This document shows, piece after piece, positions 52,827 through 61,716 of a DNA stretch of 64,000 nucleotides (within the stretch, counting starts at the first letter, position 1; each line of letters opens with the position of its first letter). This DNA is from an uncultured Draconibacterium sp. Lineage in GTDB: Bacteria > Bacteroidota > Bacteroidia > Bacteroidales > Prolixibacteraceae. Both the position numbers and the translations under genes were made by a program. A model generated the notes under the pieces. The model did not search any database and was not told the origin of the DNA. It worked only from the letters and a program-made list of their open reading frames with translations. The stretch covers positions 121,978 through 185,977 of the forward strand of contig NZ_CAJXTC010000007.1 of assembly GCF_913060805.1 (NCBI RefSeq). The letters run 5' to 3'.

Positions 52827-53855
52827 ATGATTATACTTTCCATATTGGCTCTGCTGGCTTGCTTTATTTTGCTTGCCCGTGTTGTCGATTTGTTTTTTAT
52901 ATCGTCTTTGGATAAAATTTCGAAAGATCTGCGCTTATCGAGTGATGCCGCAGGAGCAACTTTAATGGCCGTGGGCTCGAGTGCGCCAGAGCTGTTCGTG
53001 GCTTTGTTTGCCGTTATAAAACCCGGCGAACACCAGGCAATCGGTATCGGCAGCATTGTGGGAAGTGCCATTTTCAACCTGTTGGTAATTGTTGGTGCAT
53101 CGGCATTGGTGCGTAAAGCTACATTAACAAAAAGTCCGGTAATACGCGATCTTATTTTTTATTCGCTTTCGGTGGCCCTCCTGGTATTTTTTATCTGGGA
53201 CGGAAAACTGGAAATGTGGGAAACCGGTGTTTTTCTGGCCGTTTATGTGTTGTATGTAATTGCCGTGGTATACTGGCGAAAGTGGTTTAAATACGACGAC
53301 AAACAAAGTGATGAGGAAGAAGAACCCGAATGTAATCCGAAAGGAATTCTGGCGCCATTCGATCATGTACTTTGTTTTATTTTTCCGAAACCCAAACGTT
53401 ATTACCTGGTATTTTTTGTATCAATCGTACTTATTGCTGCACTAAGTTGGGCTTTGGTTGAGTTGGCGGTTGTTATTTCGCACGAATTAAATATACCTGA
53501 AGCCATAATTGCACTTACGGTTTTGGCAATCGGAACTTCTATTCCTGATCTGTTTTCATCATTAATTGTGGCGCGTCAGGGACGTGGAGAAATGGCAGTG
53601 AGCAATGCTATCGGTTCGAATATCTTTGATATTCTGGTAGGACTGGGATTGCCATTCATACTTGTAATGCTTATTTCGGGAGGTACTATCGAAGCTGGTG
53701 GAAACTTACTTGGTTCGTCGCTTATCTTGTCAGGCTCCGTTTTGTTACTCATTGTACTTTTACTTGTTCAACGCTGGAAAGTGGGAAAAATCACCGGAGT
53801 AGTGCTTTTAGTGACTTATCTGGCATATGTGATGTATGAAATACTAAAGCTGTAA
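52827..53855 (+). CDS. Sodium/calcium exchanger family protein (YrbG type)
   Basis: A 342-residue inner-membrane antiporter of the CaCA superfamily that exchanges Na+ or H+ for Ca2+. The two alpha repeats are seen as GSSAPELFVALFA (50-62) and GTSIPDLFSSLIVARQG near 235-250, each followed by a GS-rich stretch with SNIFD or SAIFN. Ten or so spans are predicted by hydrophobicity, with a charged loop near 165 (KYDDKQSDEEEEPE) between the halves. The position after tatA with an 18-base gap suggests co-transcription. Confidence 0.87.
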   Translation: MIILSILALLACFILLARVVDLFFISSLDKISKDLRLSSDAAGATLMAVGSSAPELFVALFAVIKPGEHQAIGIGSIVGSAIFNLLVIVGASALVRKATLTKSPVIRDLIFYSLSVALLVFFIWDGKLEMWETGVFLAVYVLYVIAVVYWRKWFKYDDKQSDEEEEPECNPKGILAPFDHVLCFIFPKPKRYYLVFFVSIVLIAALSWALVELAVVISHELNIPEAIIALTVLAIGTSIPDLFSSLIVARQGRGEMAVSNAIGSNIFDILVGLGLPFILVMLISGGTIEAGGNLLGSSLILSGSVLLLIVLLLVQRWKVGKITGVVLLVTYLAYVMYEILKL

Positions 53856-53884
53856 AATTTGTGTTTATCCTATAAAATATTGCA

Positions 53885-54535
53885 TTGATAAGAGCTGAAA
53901 ACATAACAAAATCGTTCGGAGCACTTGAGGTGTTAAAGGGAATTGATCTGAATATTCCAAAAGGGAAATTGTACTCTATTGTTGGATCCAGTGGAGCAGG
54001 AAAAACAACTTTGCTGCAAATTCTTGGCACATTGAGTAAACCCGACAGTGGAGAGCTCTTTTTTAACGACACAAAAATCTCTGACCTCAGCGATAAAAAA
54101 CTGGCCGATTTTCGAAACCGCGAAATTGGTTTTGTGTTTCAGTTCCATCATTTGCTGCCTGAGTTTACGGCGTTGGAGAATGTTTGTATTCCGGCTTTTA
54201 TTGCCAAAACACCAAAAGCAAAAGCCGAAGCCCGCGCAAAAGAGCTCATCGATTATTTGGGCTTGGCCGACCGCATGACTCATAAACCATCGGAATTATC
54301 GGGTGGCGAAAAACAACGCGTTGCAATGGCCCGGGCGCTAATAAACAGTCCGTCGGTGGTAATGGCCGATGAACCTTCGGGAAACCTCGACTCTACCAAC
54401 CGCGACGAACTGCACGACCTGCTTTTTAAATTGCGCGACGACATGGGACAAACATTTATTATTGTTACGCACGATGATCATTTTGCTGAACAGTCCGACC
54501 GGATCATCCACATCAAAGATGGAATTATAGAGTAG
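53885..54535 (+). CDS. lolD: Lipoprotein-releasing ABC ATPase LolD, TTG start
   Basis: A 216-residue ATPase of the LolD/MacB group. Walker A is GSSGAGKTT (34-42), the signature is [13 protein letters not shown], Walker B is VVMADEPSG and the H-loop is VTHDD. The closest names are LolD, which drives release of lipoproteins from the inner membrane; its permease genes are not adjacent, so the role is an inference. The start is TTG at 53885 ([11 protein letters not shown]); a TAA lies four codons upstream in frame with no ATG or GTG between. The TIGR02757 gene starts five bases after. Confidence 0.85.
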   Translation: MIRAENITKSFGALEVLKGIDLNIPKGKLYSIVGSSGAGKTTLLQILGTLSKPDSGELFFNDTKISDLSDKKLADFRNREIGFVFQFHHLLPEFTALENVCIPAFIAKTPKAKAEARAKELIDYLGLADRMTHKPSELSGGEKQRVAMARALINSPSVVMADEPSGNLDSTNRDELHDLLFKLRDDMGQTFIIVTHDDHFAEQSDRIIHIKDGIIE

Positions 54536-54540
54536 GAAAA

Positions 54541-55317
54541 ATGCCGGCATCCCTTTCAAAATCTGACTTAAAGGATTTCCTCGACGAAAAAGTTGAAAGG
54601 TATAATCAACCCGAGTTTATTGAAACCGATCCGATACAGGTTCCCAAACAATTTACTGAAAAAGAAAATATTGAGATTGCCGGTTTTCTGGCGGCAACAA
54701 TCGCCTGGGGAAACCGTGCTGCCATTATAAAAAATGCCTTGCGTTTAATGGCAATGCTCGATAATCAGCCACACGACTTTGTGTTAAACGCTTCTGAAAA
54801 GGAACTCGACCGCCTCCAAAAGTTTGTGCACCGCACGTTTAACGGCGACGATTGTATTTATTTTATTCGTTCGCTGCGAAATATCTATAAAAATCACGGG
54901 GGCTTGCAAACCGTTTTTGAAAGGGGGTATAAAAACGAACATTCTGTAAAATCGGCTTTGGCACATTTCCATTCTGTATTTTTCGAAATAGAAGGTGAAC
55001 GAACACGTAAACACATTTCGAATGTAACAAAAGGTGCTTCGGCCAAACGCCTGAACATGTATTTGCGCTGGATGTGTAGAAATGATAAATCAGGAGTGGA
55101 TTTTGGTTTGTGGAACGAAATTCCGCAATCAGCATTAATGCTACCGCTCGATGTGCACACCGGAAATGTGGGGCGCAAACTGGGGTTGCTGCAACGCCGT
55201 TCAAACGACTGGAAAGCAGTGGCAGAAATTACCGCTACTTTACGCGAATTCGATCCGAACGATCCGATTAAATATGATTTTGCCTTGTTTGGGTTGGGAG
55301 TTTTCGAAAAATTCTAA
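54541..55317 (+). CDS. TIGR02757 family protein
   Basis: A 258-residue helical protein with no named function. The family is widespread in Bacteroidota and in some Proteobacteria. Visible features are FLAATIAWGNRAAIIKNALR near 50-70, the block RLNMYLRWMCRNDKSGVDFG near 170-190 and LDVHTGNVGRKLGLL near 200-215. These suggest a helix-hairpin-helix DNA-glycosylase-like fold, which I infer from spacing only. It is a five-base neighbour of lolD. Confidence 0.82.
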   Translation: MPASLSKSDLKDFLDEKVERYNQPEFIETDPIQVPKQFTEKENIEIAGFLAATIAWGNRAAIIKNALRLMAMLDNQPHDFVLNASEKELDRLQKFVHRTFNGDDCIYFIRSLRNIYKNHGGLQTVFERGYKNEHSVKSALAHFHSVFFEIEGERTRKHISNVTKGASAKRLNMYLRWMCRNDKSGVDFGLWNEIPQSALMLPLDVHTGNVGRKLGLLQRRSNDWKAVAEITATLREFDPNDPIKYDFALFGLGVFEKF

Positions 55318-55319
55318 CC

Positions 55320-55440
55320 TTTGATATCTATTACACAAAGAACCTCGAAGGAAGCGCAGAGGTTCACAAAGTAAAATAAACTTTGTGGTTCTTTGTGTGG
55401 TCTTGGTGAATCTTTGTGTAACTTTATTTTTCACCAAAAC
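55320..55440. repeat. Intergenic inverted repeat ACACAAAGAACC/GGTTCTTTGTGT
   Basis: ACACAAAGAACC (55333-55344) and GGTTCTTTGTGT (55387-55398) are perfectly complementary across 42 bases. The remainder repeats the words TTTGTG and GGT. It resembles the remnants near 3.0 and 41.4 kb and lies immediately before the GxxExxY gene. Confidence 0.6.
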
Positions 55441-55443
55441 ACG

Positions 55444-55821
55444 ATGGAGATGGATACAAATAAATTATCAAGTTTAATTATCGGTAAAGCTATTGAAGTT
55501 CATAAGGCACTTGGTCCGGGCCTACTGGAGTCCACTTACAAGGAATGTCTTTATTATGAGTTGACAGCATTAGGTTTGAATGTTGAAAAGGAAAAGCCAC
55601 TACCGATTATTTATAAAGATATAAAACTGGATCATGGTTATCGGATCGACCTGTTAGTTGAAAACAAAATTGTAATCGAGCTAAAAGCAGTTGAAACATT
55701 TACAGATGTTCATTTTGCTCAGGTACTTACCTATTTGAAGGTTGGGGATTTTAAGCTCGGATTGTTGTTTAATTTTAATGTGCTGCGGTTAAAAGATGGC
55801 ATTAAACGATTTATTATGTGA
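55444..55821 (+). CDS. GxxExxY protein
   Basis: A 125-residue protein of the GxxExxY family (PF13366). The name motif is at residues 26-32 (G-LL-E-ST-Y). A later RIDLLVENKIVIELKAVE has the D, ExK pattern of PD-(D/E)XK nucleases, so a nuclease fold is likely, but no activity is known. The start at 55444 is an ATG 51 bases inside a longer frame that runs through the repeat. Its stop codon overlaps the next start by one base (TGATG), so translation is coupled to the methyltransferase. Confidence 0.85.
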   Translation: MEMDTNKLSSLIIGKAIEVHKALGPGLLESTYKECLYYELTALGLNVEKEKPLPIIYKDIKLDHGYRIDLLVENKIVIELKAVETFTDVHFAQVLTYLKVGDFKLGLLFNFNVLRLKDGIKRFIM

Positions 55822-56534
55822 TGGGCAGAAACAATTATTTCCAGTTCAAACAATTTCGAATAGACCAAGAGCGGTCGGCAATGAAAGTTGGCATCGATGG
55901 CATTTTGCTGGGGGCATGGGCCGATGTTCGTGAATGCAGGACAATCCTCGACATCGGGACAGGAACCGGTTTAATTGCTTTAATGCTGGCTCAGCGCTCG
56001 AAAGCCCAAATTACTGCCATCGAAATTGAAAAAAATGCTGCCGAAGAAGCTGCCGAAAATGTGGCTGCATCTCCATGGAAAAACAGGGTAGAAGTCCAGA
56101 ATATTTCCTTACAAAAGTTTGCTGCCGAAACTACTTCACAATTTGATTTGATTGTATCAAATCCTCCTTTTTTCCAGAATTCGTTAAAAGCCGGAAATGA
56201 AAATCGGTCGCTGGCGCGGCATACCGATAGTTTGTCGTATAAAACGTTACTTAATATTACCTCGAATTTATTATCGGAAGAGGGGCGAAGTGCATTTATT
56301 TTTCCCGAATCGGCATTAAAGGAAATAGAAAACCTGGCACTGTTAAACCGACTCTATTTAGATCGCATTACGATGGTTGCTCCTAATGAGAAAAAACCGG
56401 CAAATCGGGTTTTGGTTGAGATGAGTAAAAAAGAAAACTCTTCAGAAACCGACTGCCTGCAGATTTATAATAATGACGGATCGTGGAACGATAAATTTAA
56501 AGAGTTAACGCGCGACTATTACCTGAACTTCTAA
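55821..56534 (+). CDS. tRNA1(Val) adenine-37 N6-methyltransferase-like protein
   Basis: A 237-residue class I methyltransferase of the YfiC/TrmN6 type. The SAM site is ILDIGTGTGLIALMLAQR, near residues 36-53. The catalytic NPPF motif (SNPPFF) of N6-adenine methyltransferases follows near 115. The N-terminal FKQFRIDQERSAMKVGIDGI stretch is typical of the family. Its probable job is methylating A37 of a tRNA. It overlaps the GxxExxY stop by one base. It overlaps the convergent flavodoxin gene by four bases at its 3' end. Confidence 0.85.
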   Translation: MGRNNYFQFKQFRIDQERSAMKVGIDGILLGAWADVRECRTILDIGTGTGLIALMLAQRSKAQITAIEIEKNAAEEAAENVAASPWKNRVEVQNISLQKFAAETTSQFDLIVSNPPFFQNSLKAGNENRSLARHTDSLSYKTLLNITSNLLSEEGRSAFIFPESALKEIENLALLNRLYLDRITMVAPNEKKPANRVLVEMSKKENSSETDCLQIYNNDGSWNDKFKELTRDYYLNF

Positions 56535-57034
56535 ACAAAAAACAGAAACGGATTAAAAATCGTATTCATTTGCTGCGAGAAACGTTTAATGGCATCGTGG
56601 TTAAAACGTGAGACACTGTTTTCAACCTTCGCCACTTTTTTAACGATTAGCTTCTGAAAGAAATTCATTTTATTAAAATCGAACTCTCCGCCCAGGCATG
56701 CAGTTGCTTTGGCACTTTTAATTAAGCCGGTTGGAAAAGCATCGTTTAACTGAATTTCCGCTTTTTCGCCTTCTTCCATACAACAAATAAATAATCCGAG
56801 TTCTTTGTTTTTCAACGTTTCGTAATGTTCGTTGCAAAACTCTTTCACTTTTTTCTGAATCTGGCCGGCATGAATAGAGCCGCCAACAATTATCCGATCG
56901 AAAGATGTAAGATCAGGTGCAGTTTCCTTTTTCAGGTTAATTAATAATACTTCGCCTCCAAAAAACTGTTTTAGCTCGGTGGCTGTTTTTTCGGTACAAC
57001 CATGTGTGGTGCAGTAGGTGATTAATGTTTTCAT
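56531..57034 (-). CDS. Flavodoxin-domain protein (HemG-like)
   Basis: A 167-residue protein with the flavodoxin-fold FMN-loop pattern at the start (ITYCTTHGCTEKTA) and further strands IIVGGSIHAGQIQ and FICCMEEGE. It is closest to HemG-like protoporphyrinogen oxidases or to the flavodoxin domain proteins often found alone. The electron partner is not identified. The start at 57034 fits the usual N-terminus. An in-frame ATG at 57103 would add 23 residues, and I cannot exclude it. Confidence 0.75.
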   Translation of the reverse strand: MKTLITYCTTHGCTEKTATELKQFFGGEVLLINLKKETAPDLTSFDRIIVGGSIHAGQIQKKVKEFCNEHYETLKNKELGLFICCMEEGEKAEIQLNDAFPTGLIKSAKATACLGGEFDFNKMNFFQKLIVKKVAKVENSVSRFNHDAIKRFSQQMNTIFNPFLFFV

Positions 57035-57264
57035 TCGTTTGTTATTGTTTGCTTTTATCGGTAACTCATGGAACTCTTCCCGATCAATCGGTACTCGTTT
57101 CATTTTTTCTGATGACTTGGTTTTTAAGAAATTGAAATCGATATTCGAAAATTTCTATTCAAAATTATGGCATACTATTGAACATTCGTGTTAATAATCG
57201 GTTAATTCTCTAAAACTATCGGTGAATTAAAATACCAAAAAGTCTTTAAATCAATAATTGCACA

Positions 57265-57272
57265 TATTTTTG
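57265..57272 (+). promoter_or_regulatory. Promoter -7 element of the flavin reductase gene
   Basis: TATTTTTG matches TAnnTTTG, 24 bases before the ATG at 57297. It makes the longer frame starting at a TTG at 57258 unlikely. Confidence 0.5.
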
Positions 57273-57296
57273 TGTCGAAGAAAAATTAGATACATC

Positions 57297-57977
57297 ATGA
57301 CAATTGATATGAAACCAGAAGTACAGCTTGATACAAATTATTATAAGGTTGTTGGGATCAGGAAATTAACAGAGCACACTTTTGTGTTGTCGTTACCAAA
57401 AAGTCGCTTCGAATTTGTTGCGGGGCAGCATGTTTCGTTGTCGATTACAGGCGACTATCAGAGCCGCGAATACTCGATTTACAGTGCCGAAAAAGGCGAA
57501 AATCTCGAGGTTTTGGTAAAGGAAGTTGAAGGTGGTTACTTTTCGCCAAAACTTAAACATCTGAAAGTTGGCGACATGGTAGAAGTGCATGGCCCATTCG
57601 GAAAATTTGGTTTGGATGAGAAAAATAAAGACACGCACAAGCATGTTTTTATTGCCAGCGGAACCGGAATTGCACCGTTTCATAGCATGGTAAAAAGTAA
57701 TCCGGGGTTGAACTACCAGTTAATTCACGGGGTTCGTTATGCCGAGGAAGGTTACGAGCTGCAGGATTACAACAAAGAGAATTACACACTTTGCACATCG
57801 CGCGATAAAACTGGCGATTTTAACGGCAGGGTGACCGATTACCTGAAAAAGACAGATTTTGATAAGAATACTTGTTTTTACCTTTGTGGAAATAGCGATA
57901 TGATCTTCGACTCGATGGAGATTTTAAGCGACAAAGGATTTGGAAGAGAGAATATTACCGTTGAGGTATATTTTTAA
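57297..57977 (+). CDS. FAD-binding ferredoxin-reductase-like oxidoreductase
   Basis: A 226-residue protein with an FAD-binding barrel (about residues 15-100, with the flavin motif SREYSIYSAEKGENL) and an NAD(P)-binding domain (FIASGTGIAPFHSM) typical of ferredoxin-NADP+ reductases. It ends in CGNSDMIFDSMEIL, then VEVYF. Its probable role is electron transfer between NAD(P)H and a ferredoxin or flavodoxin. The flavodoxin gene is on the opposite strand just upstream, but a link is only inferred. It has its own promoter and terminator. Confidence 0.86.
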   Translation: MTIDMKPEVQLDTNYYKVVGIRKLTEHTFVLSLPKSRFEFVAGQHVSLSITGDYQSREYSIYSAEKGENLEVLVKEVEGGYFSPKLKHLKVGDMVEVHGPFGKFGLDEKNKDTHKHVFIASGTGIAPFHSMVKSNPGLNYQLIHGVRYAEEGYELQDYNKENYTLCTSRDKTGDFNGRVTDYLKKTDFDKNTCFYLCGNSDMIFDSMEILSDKGFGRENITVEVYF

Positions 57978-58015
57978 GATATAATAGCAAGAATAGTTTG
58001 AGAGAGTTTTCAAGA

Positions 58016-58050
58016 AATGCCAGTCCTGTATAGGGCTGGCATTCTTGTTT
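58016..58050 (+). terminator. Terminator after the flavin reductase gene
   Basis: AATGCCAGTCC (58016-58026) and GGGCTGGCATT (58033-58043) form an 11-pair stem with one T-G wobble, followed by a T-rich stretch. Confidence 0.75.
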
Positions 58051-58053
58051 GTT

Positions 58054-58716
58054 CTATTTTGAATCGATTTTTTCGCCAAATGCCAAATCTCCGGCATCGC
58101 CCAATCCCGGAACGATGTATGATTTTGGCGTCATTTCAGGATCAACAGCACCCAACCATAAAGTCACATTCTCGTCTTTAATAGCATTCTTCACATATTC
58201 AACTCCTTCTTCGCTGGCAATAATTGCCACCAGGTGAATGTGAGCCGGTTTTCCTTTACTGAATAAAGCTTCGTAACCAATTTCCATCGATTTTCCCGAG
58301 GCCAGCATCGGATCAGAAAGTATGACCACTTTATTATCGAGTGAAGGAGAAGCCATGTATTCAAATTCAATTTCAAAGTCGCCTCCTTCGGTATATTTTC
58401 TAAAGGCCGAAATAAAACAGTTTTCTGCACGGTCGAAAATACGCAGCAGACCATTGTGCATGGCTAAACCTGCACGTAAAATAGTTGCCAATACCGGTTG
58501 CTGGCATAATTTCGGAACTTTTGCAACGCCAAGCGGAGTAGTAACGTCGTTAACTTCAAAGTGCATTTCTTTGCTTATTTCGTAAGCAAAAATTTCACCT
58601 ATTCGGTTGAGGTTATCACGAAAACGCAGTGGATCGGTTTGAATTCCTGTGTCGCGGATCTCTGCCAGATATTGATCTAAAATGGAGTGGTTGTGGCCTA
58701 AAACTCGAATGTCCAT
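58054..58716 (-). CDS. upp: Uracil phosphoribosyltransferase
   Basis: A 220-residue salvage enzyme that makes UMP from uracil and PRPP. The PRPP-binding block is VVILSDPMLASGKSM near residues 123-137. The uracil-binding C-terminal block is MTPKSYIVPGLGDAGDLAFG. The early ATILRAGLAM loop is also present. It is 11 bases behind the GNAT-like gene on the same strand and is convergent with the flavin reductase. Confidence 0.95.
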   Translation of the reverse strand: MDIRVLGHNHSILDQYLAEIRDTGIQTDPLRFRDNLNRIGEIFAYEISKEMHFEVNDVTTPLGVAKVPKLCQQPVLATILRAGLAMHNGLLRIFDRAENCFISAFRKYTEGGDFEIEFEYMASPSLDNKVVILSDPMLASGKSMEIGYEALFSKGKPAHIHLVAIIASEEGVEYVKNAIKDENVTLWLGAVDPEMTPKSYIVPGLGDAGDLAFGEKIDSK

Positions 58717-58727
58717 ATTTAATAATT

Positions 58728-59813
58728 TTAGGTGAAGAAGAAATCTCCGTCACCGTCCTGAAATGTTAGTTGCTTTTTATTTGACACCTGAAAAGTACAG
58801 TATATTTTTTGCCCGTAGCTTTTCGCATACAAAAATGGGAATTTTCTGCTTAAAAGCTGGTCTGCAAGTTCCTTTTTATAAATAGTTGTGTACTCAATTT
58901 TGTTGGCCAGGCAATATTTTTTTAGAAAAGCCGCAATTTCTTTTGTGCAATCTTCTGTCAGATTAAAATATAAGGTTTTTAAATGACCTTCGCGAACGGA
59001 GAAAATAAAGAAGCCCAGCATTTTATCATCCCGATTTACTTTTACGGTTTTGTAGTAAAAACTTTTCGAGAAGGATGAAAAAGGATACCGGGTGGCCCCA
59101 CTACTATTTTGTCGTGACAACCAGGGATGCTCAAAAATCCATTTTAATTCTACTTCATCACGGCTGAAAACAGTGTTAACCGGATTCGATTTTAAGAACT
59201 GAAAACAGGCTTCATCCGGTTTTTCAATTTCTGCGAATGCGAGTGTAGAATTTGGCTTTGGCTTGTAGAAAACACCAATCAAATGAACTGCTAGCGCAAT
59301 AAAAAAGTCGATGATTTTGAAAAGGACCGACGTAGCTTTATTTGTTCTGGCCTGGAAAAGTTTAGTTGTTTTGGCAAACAAATAAGCGCGCGCACCCTGA
59401 AATTGGTGAATCGCTTGAAACAGCCCGGTTTTTAAATACAGCTTTTCTGAATTTGGAGCGTAATTGGTGAATGCCAGTTTTTTGTCCCAGTCCTTGTATG
59501 CTTCGCGTAAAAGTTGCTCGGAATAACCTAAGCGGCGGTGTTGCTCGTGCACCCAGTTTCCACTGCACCAGCCAAAACGAATTGTTCCATTTTCATCAGA
59601 AAGAGTGTCGGCAAAAATGCTGCGAAAGGCTACTAACTTCTCATCTATAAAACCCAGATAAAGTACAATATCTTCAGTTTTTGCATGCGGATTGGCAAGA
59701 TACGATTGGGCGCGAATTGGAGAAATGGGGATCACTTCGTTGTCCTGGAATTCTTTGCTTTTCACAAAATTCTCCAGCTCGTTTAATCGTATTTTTTTTA
59801 CCTGTAAAGTCAA
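58728..59813 (-). CDS. GNAT-fold acyltransferase-like protein
   Basis: A 361-residue protein with an N-terminal GNAT-like region (about residues 40-150): YLGFIDEKLVAFRSIFADTL, RLGYSEQLLREAYKDW and TNYAPNSEKLYLKTGLF. A second lobe of about 200 residues follows, whose function I do not recognise. The gene overlaps the polysaccharide deacetylase by four bases (ATGA), so the two are co-translated and likely act on the same surface glycan. The acyl donor and target are unknown. Confidence 0.72.
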   Translation of the reverse strand: MTLQVKKIRLNELENFVKSKEFQDNEVIPISPIRAQSYLANPHAKTEDIVLYLGFIDEKLVAFRSIFADTLSDENGTIRFGWCSGNWVHEQHRRLGYSEQLLREAYKDWDKKLAFTNYAPNSEKLYLKTGLFQAIHQFQGARAYLFAKTTKLFQARTNKATSVLFKIIDFFIALAVHLIGVFYKPKPNSTLAFAEIEKPDEACFQFLKSNPVNTVFSRDEVELKWIFEHPWLSRQNSSGATRYPFSSFSKSFYYKTVKVNRDDKMLGFFIFSVREGHLKTLYFNLTEDCTKEIAAFLKKYCLANKIEYTTIYKKELADQLLSRKFPFLYAKSYGQKIYCTFQVSNKKQLTFQDGDGDFFFT

Positions 59814-60778
59814 TGTTTTACTGTTGCTTTGCCAATTGCTTTGCGCAGTTTAAAGTAAAGAAATTCTGCTTTTATATTCAATTCAAAATCACCCGATTGT
59901 TCTGCCGGGTAGCGTTGAAAATGATTGGGTGTTTCGTCGTATTTAACGCCCGCCGTACCAAAACTAATATCGCACAATCCGTTATCGTGTATCTTTTTTA
60001 TCAGTTTTCCGGATACGCCATCATCGGTGTACGGAAATGCAAATGCTTTTATTTTAGGATTCACATTCTCCTCCACCCACTTTATACTTTTTTTGATCTG
60101 CTTAAGCTGTTTTTTCTCCGAAATCTTCCATAATTCGGGGTGTTTATGGCTGTGTCCGCCAATGGAAAAACCTTTGTTATGCAGCTCTTTAATTTGGGCG
60201 GTTGTCATGTAAGGTTGTTTCGTTTCAAGATAAGATTGAAAATCGATTTCAAGCAGTTCCGCTGCATGATCGAGTATTTCTCTTTTTGAGAAGGGAGTTT
60301 GCAATAATTCTTTTAGCGGTATCCCGTTTTCGTGCAGGTAATTTTCCACTTCAGCGTCGGGTTGCATGCGCATTTCGGTGGCAATTAAGCTGGCTTTGTA
60401 CCGGTGGAAAAGTTCTTTGTTGTCGACAAAACCACTATTCACAAAAAACGTAGCCGGTATGCCTTTTTGCAAAAGAATGGGTGCAACTATCTCTGCACAT
60501 TCTTTCAATCCATCATCAAAACTTAAATGAAAACTGCCGGGTTTGGGCGACTTCGTGAGCTCTTCCAGCGAAACAGGATTAAAATATTTCAAATAGAATT
60601 CGAGTTCCTGCTTAAATTGTTTCTCATCGATTACCGGGTAATTTAAAATGTGGGGTAAATGCGTGTTGCTAACGGTGTGGTAAAAAGGCAAAATAGGAGG
60701 TGTTTTCGCTGCCAGAAGTTTTCGGGTTGAAAACAGCGGACTCAGTTTTTTACTTACCAATCGCGGAAAATGCCTCAT
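59810..60778 (-). CDS. Polysaccharide deacetylase (NodB-type) family protein
   Basis: A 322-residue protein with the NodB domain: LSFDDGLKEC holds the first metal-binding aspartates, IPATFFVNSGF the second strand, and GGHSHKHPELWK the histidine motif. This suggests removal of acetyl groups from a cell-wall or capsule sugar. No obvious signal peptide is seen. I chose the ATG at 60778 over an in-frame TTG at 60784. It shares an operon with two acyltransferase-like genes and a second deacetylase. Confidence 0.85.
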   Translation of the reverse strand: MRHFPRLVSKKLSPLFSTRKLLAAKTPPILPFYHTVSNTHLPHILNYPVIDEKQFKQELEFYLKYFNPVSLEELTKSPKPGSFHLSFDDGLKECAEIVAPILLQKGIPATFFVNSGFVDNKELFHRYKASLIATEMRMQPDAEVENYLHENGIPLKELLQTPFSKREILDHAAELLEIDFQSYLETKQPYMTTAQIKELHNKGFSIGGHSHKHPELWKISEKKQLKQIKKSIKWVEENVNPKIKAFAFPYTDDGVSGKLIKKIHDNGLCDISFGTAGVKYDETPNHFQRYPAEQSGDFELNIKAEFLYFKLRKAIGKATVKH

Positions 60779-60784
60779 TGCCAA

Positions 60785-61702
60785 TTATCGTTTAAGCCAC
60801 TTAAGAAGCAAAGGTAAACGATTATATTTAAGTTGAAAGTAGGTTTCGGGTTTTGCTCCAAAACCTGCGTAAAAGCGTTCTACTCCCGGAATCATCGATC
60901 CCTCGAAATCCAATAGCAGGTTTTTCTCGGCGTTATCTTCAATAAACCGATTGATGAGGTAATACATGGCTCCCGTGTTTTTGCCTTCTTCGTTTGAGGC
61001 CGCATTAAAATAGATCACACGGTCTTTCCAGCGGCAAAAATAAACGGCAGCGCAAAGATCATTTCCGGGTGTGTATACTCCGTATATTTTCCCAAAACCT
61101 TTGTATTCGCCAAAAGCGATGAGGCTTTTCAATTTGTCAATAGCTGATTGATCAACACCTTCTGGTAGATTTTTGGCTTTAAAAGCAAGGTAATCTTCAA
61201 ACCGGATGCCTTCAATAATCGAGAGATCCTGTTTTTGCGCTTTGGCAATATTTCGTTTTGTATTTTTCGAATAGCCGGAAATTATCGATTTAAAATCCTT
61301 GGTTAACGAAAGCAGGTAGTTTTTCCGTTCGAAAAAAATATCGTCGGTATTCTCGCCGGGAACATTTAATGCATTTAATTGCACGTCGGCGTATTTAAAA
61401 CGATCTTTTATAGCAGCGATAAATCCATCAAAAATAGCGTTTGATGGCGTTGGAAAAATCCCCAATTGTTGCGAAAAAAGTGGTTGATAAAGGTATTTTA
61501 TGCCCATTTTTTTCCGAAAGGGCAGTGGCATTACATATTCGTAATCGCCATAAACAAGGGCGTCCCACTCAATGGCAGTTCTGTCGAGGTGCCAGTCGTA
61601 GGCATAAATCCTGCAATTTAACGCACCATCTATGCATTGATTCCATTTCCCGGAATCGATTTGCGCATGTTTTATATAGTGAATTTTTTTTTCGCTGCTC
61701 AT
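60785..61702 (-). CDS. FemAB-like/GNAT acyltransferase protein
   Basis: A 305-residue protein resembling the FemAB/BioF2-like acyltransferase fold. The first lobe has YDWHLDRTAIEWDALVYGDY and the second FKSIISGYSKNTKRNIAKAQ, then LLLDFEGSMIPGVERFYAGF near the end, a block often seen in that superfamily. Such enzymes attach amino acids or acyl groups to glycans or peptidoglycan. The donor and acceptor are not deducible. It sits six bases ahead of the deacetylase start on the same strand. Confidence 0.75.
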   Translation of the reverse strand: MSSEKKIHYIKHAQIDSGKWNQCIDGALNCRIYAYDWHLDRTAIEWDALVYGDYEYVMPLPFRKKMGIKYLYQPLFSQQLGIFPTPSNAIFDGFIAAIKDRFKYADVQLNALNVPGENTDDIFFERKNYLLSLTKDFKSIISGYSKNTKRNIAKAQKQDLSIIEGIRFEDYLAFKAKNLPEGVDQSAIDKLKSLIAFGEYKGFGKIYGVYTPGNDLCAAVYFCRWKDRVIYFNAASNEEGKNTGAMYYLINRFIEDNAEKNLLLDFEGSMIPGVERFYAGFGAKPETYFQLKYNRLPLLLKWLKR

Positions 61703-61716
61703 TTAAAAATGCCGGG

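Noticed and set aside
57035..57103. 23-residue N-terminal extension of the flavodoxin gene
   Set aside because: The family starts at MKTLITY. The extension has an ATG but no support, so it was kept only as an alternative.
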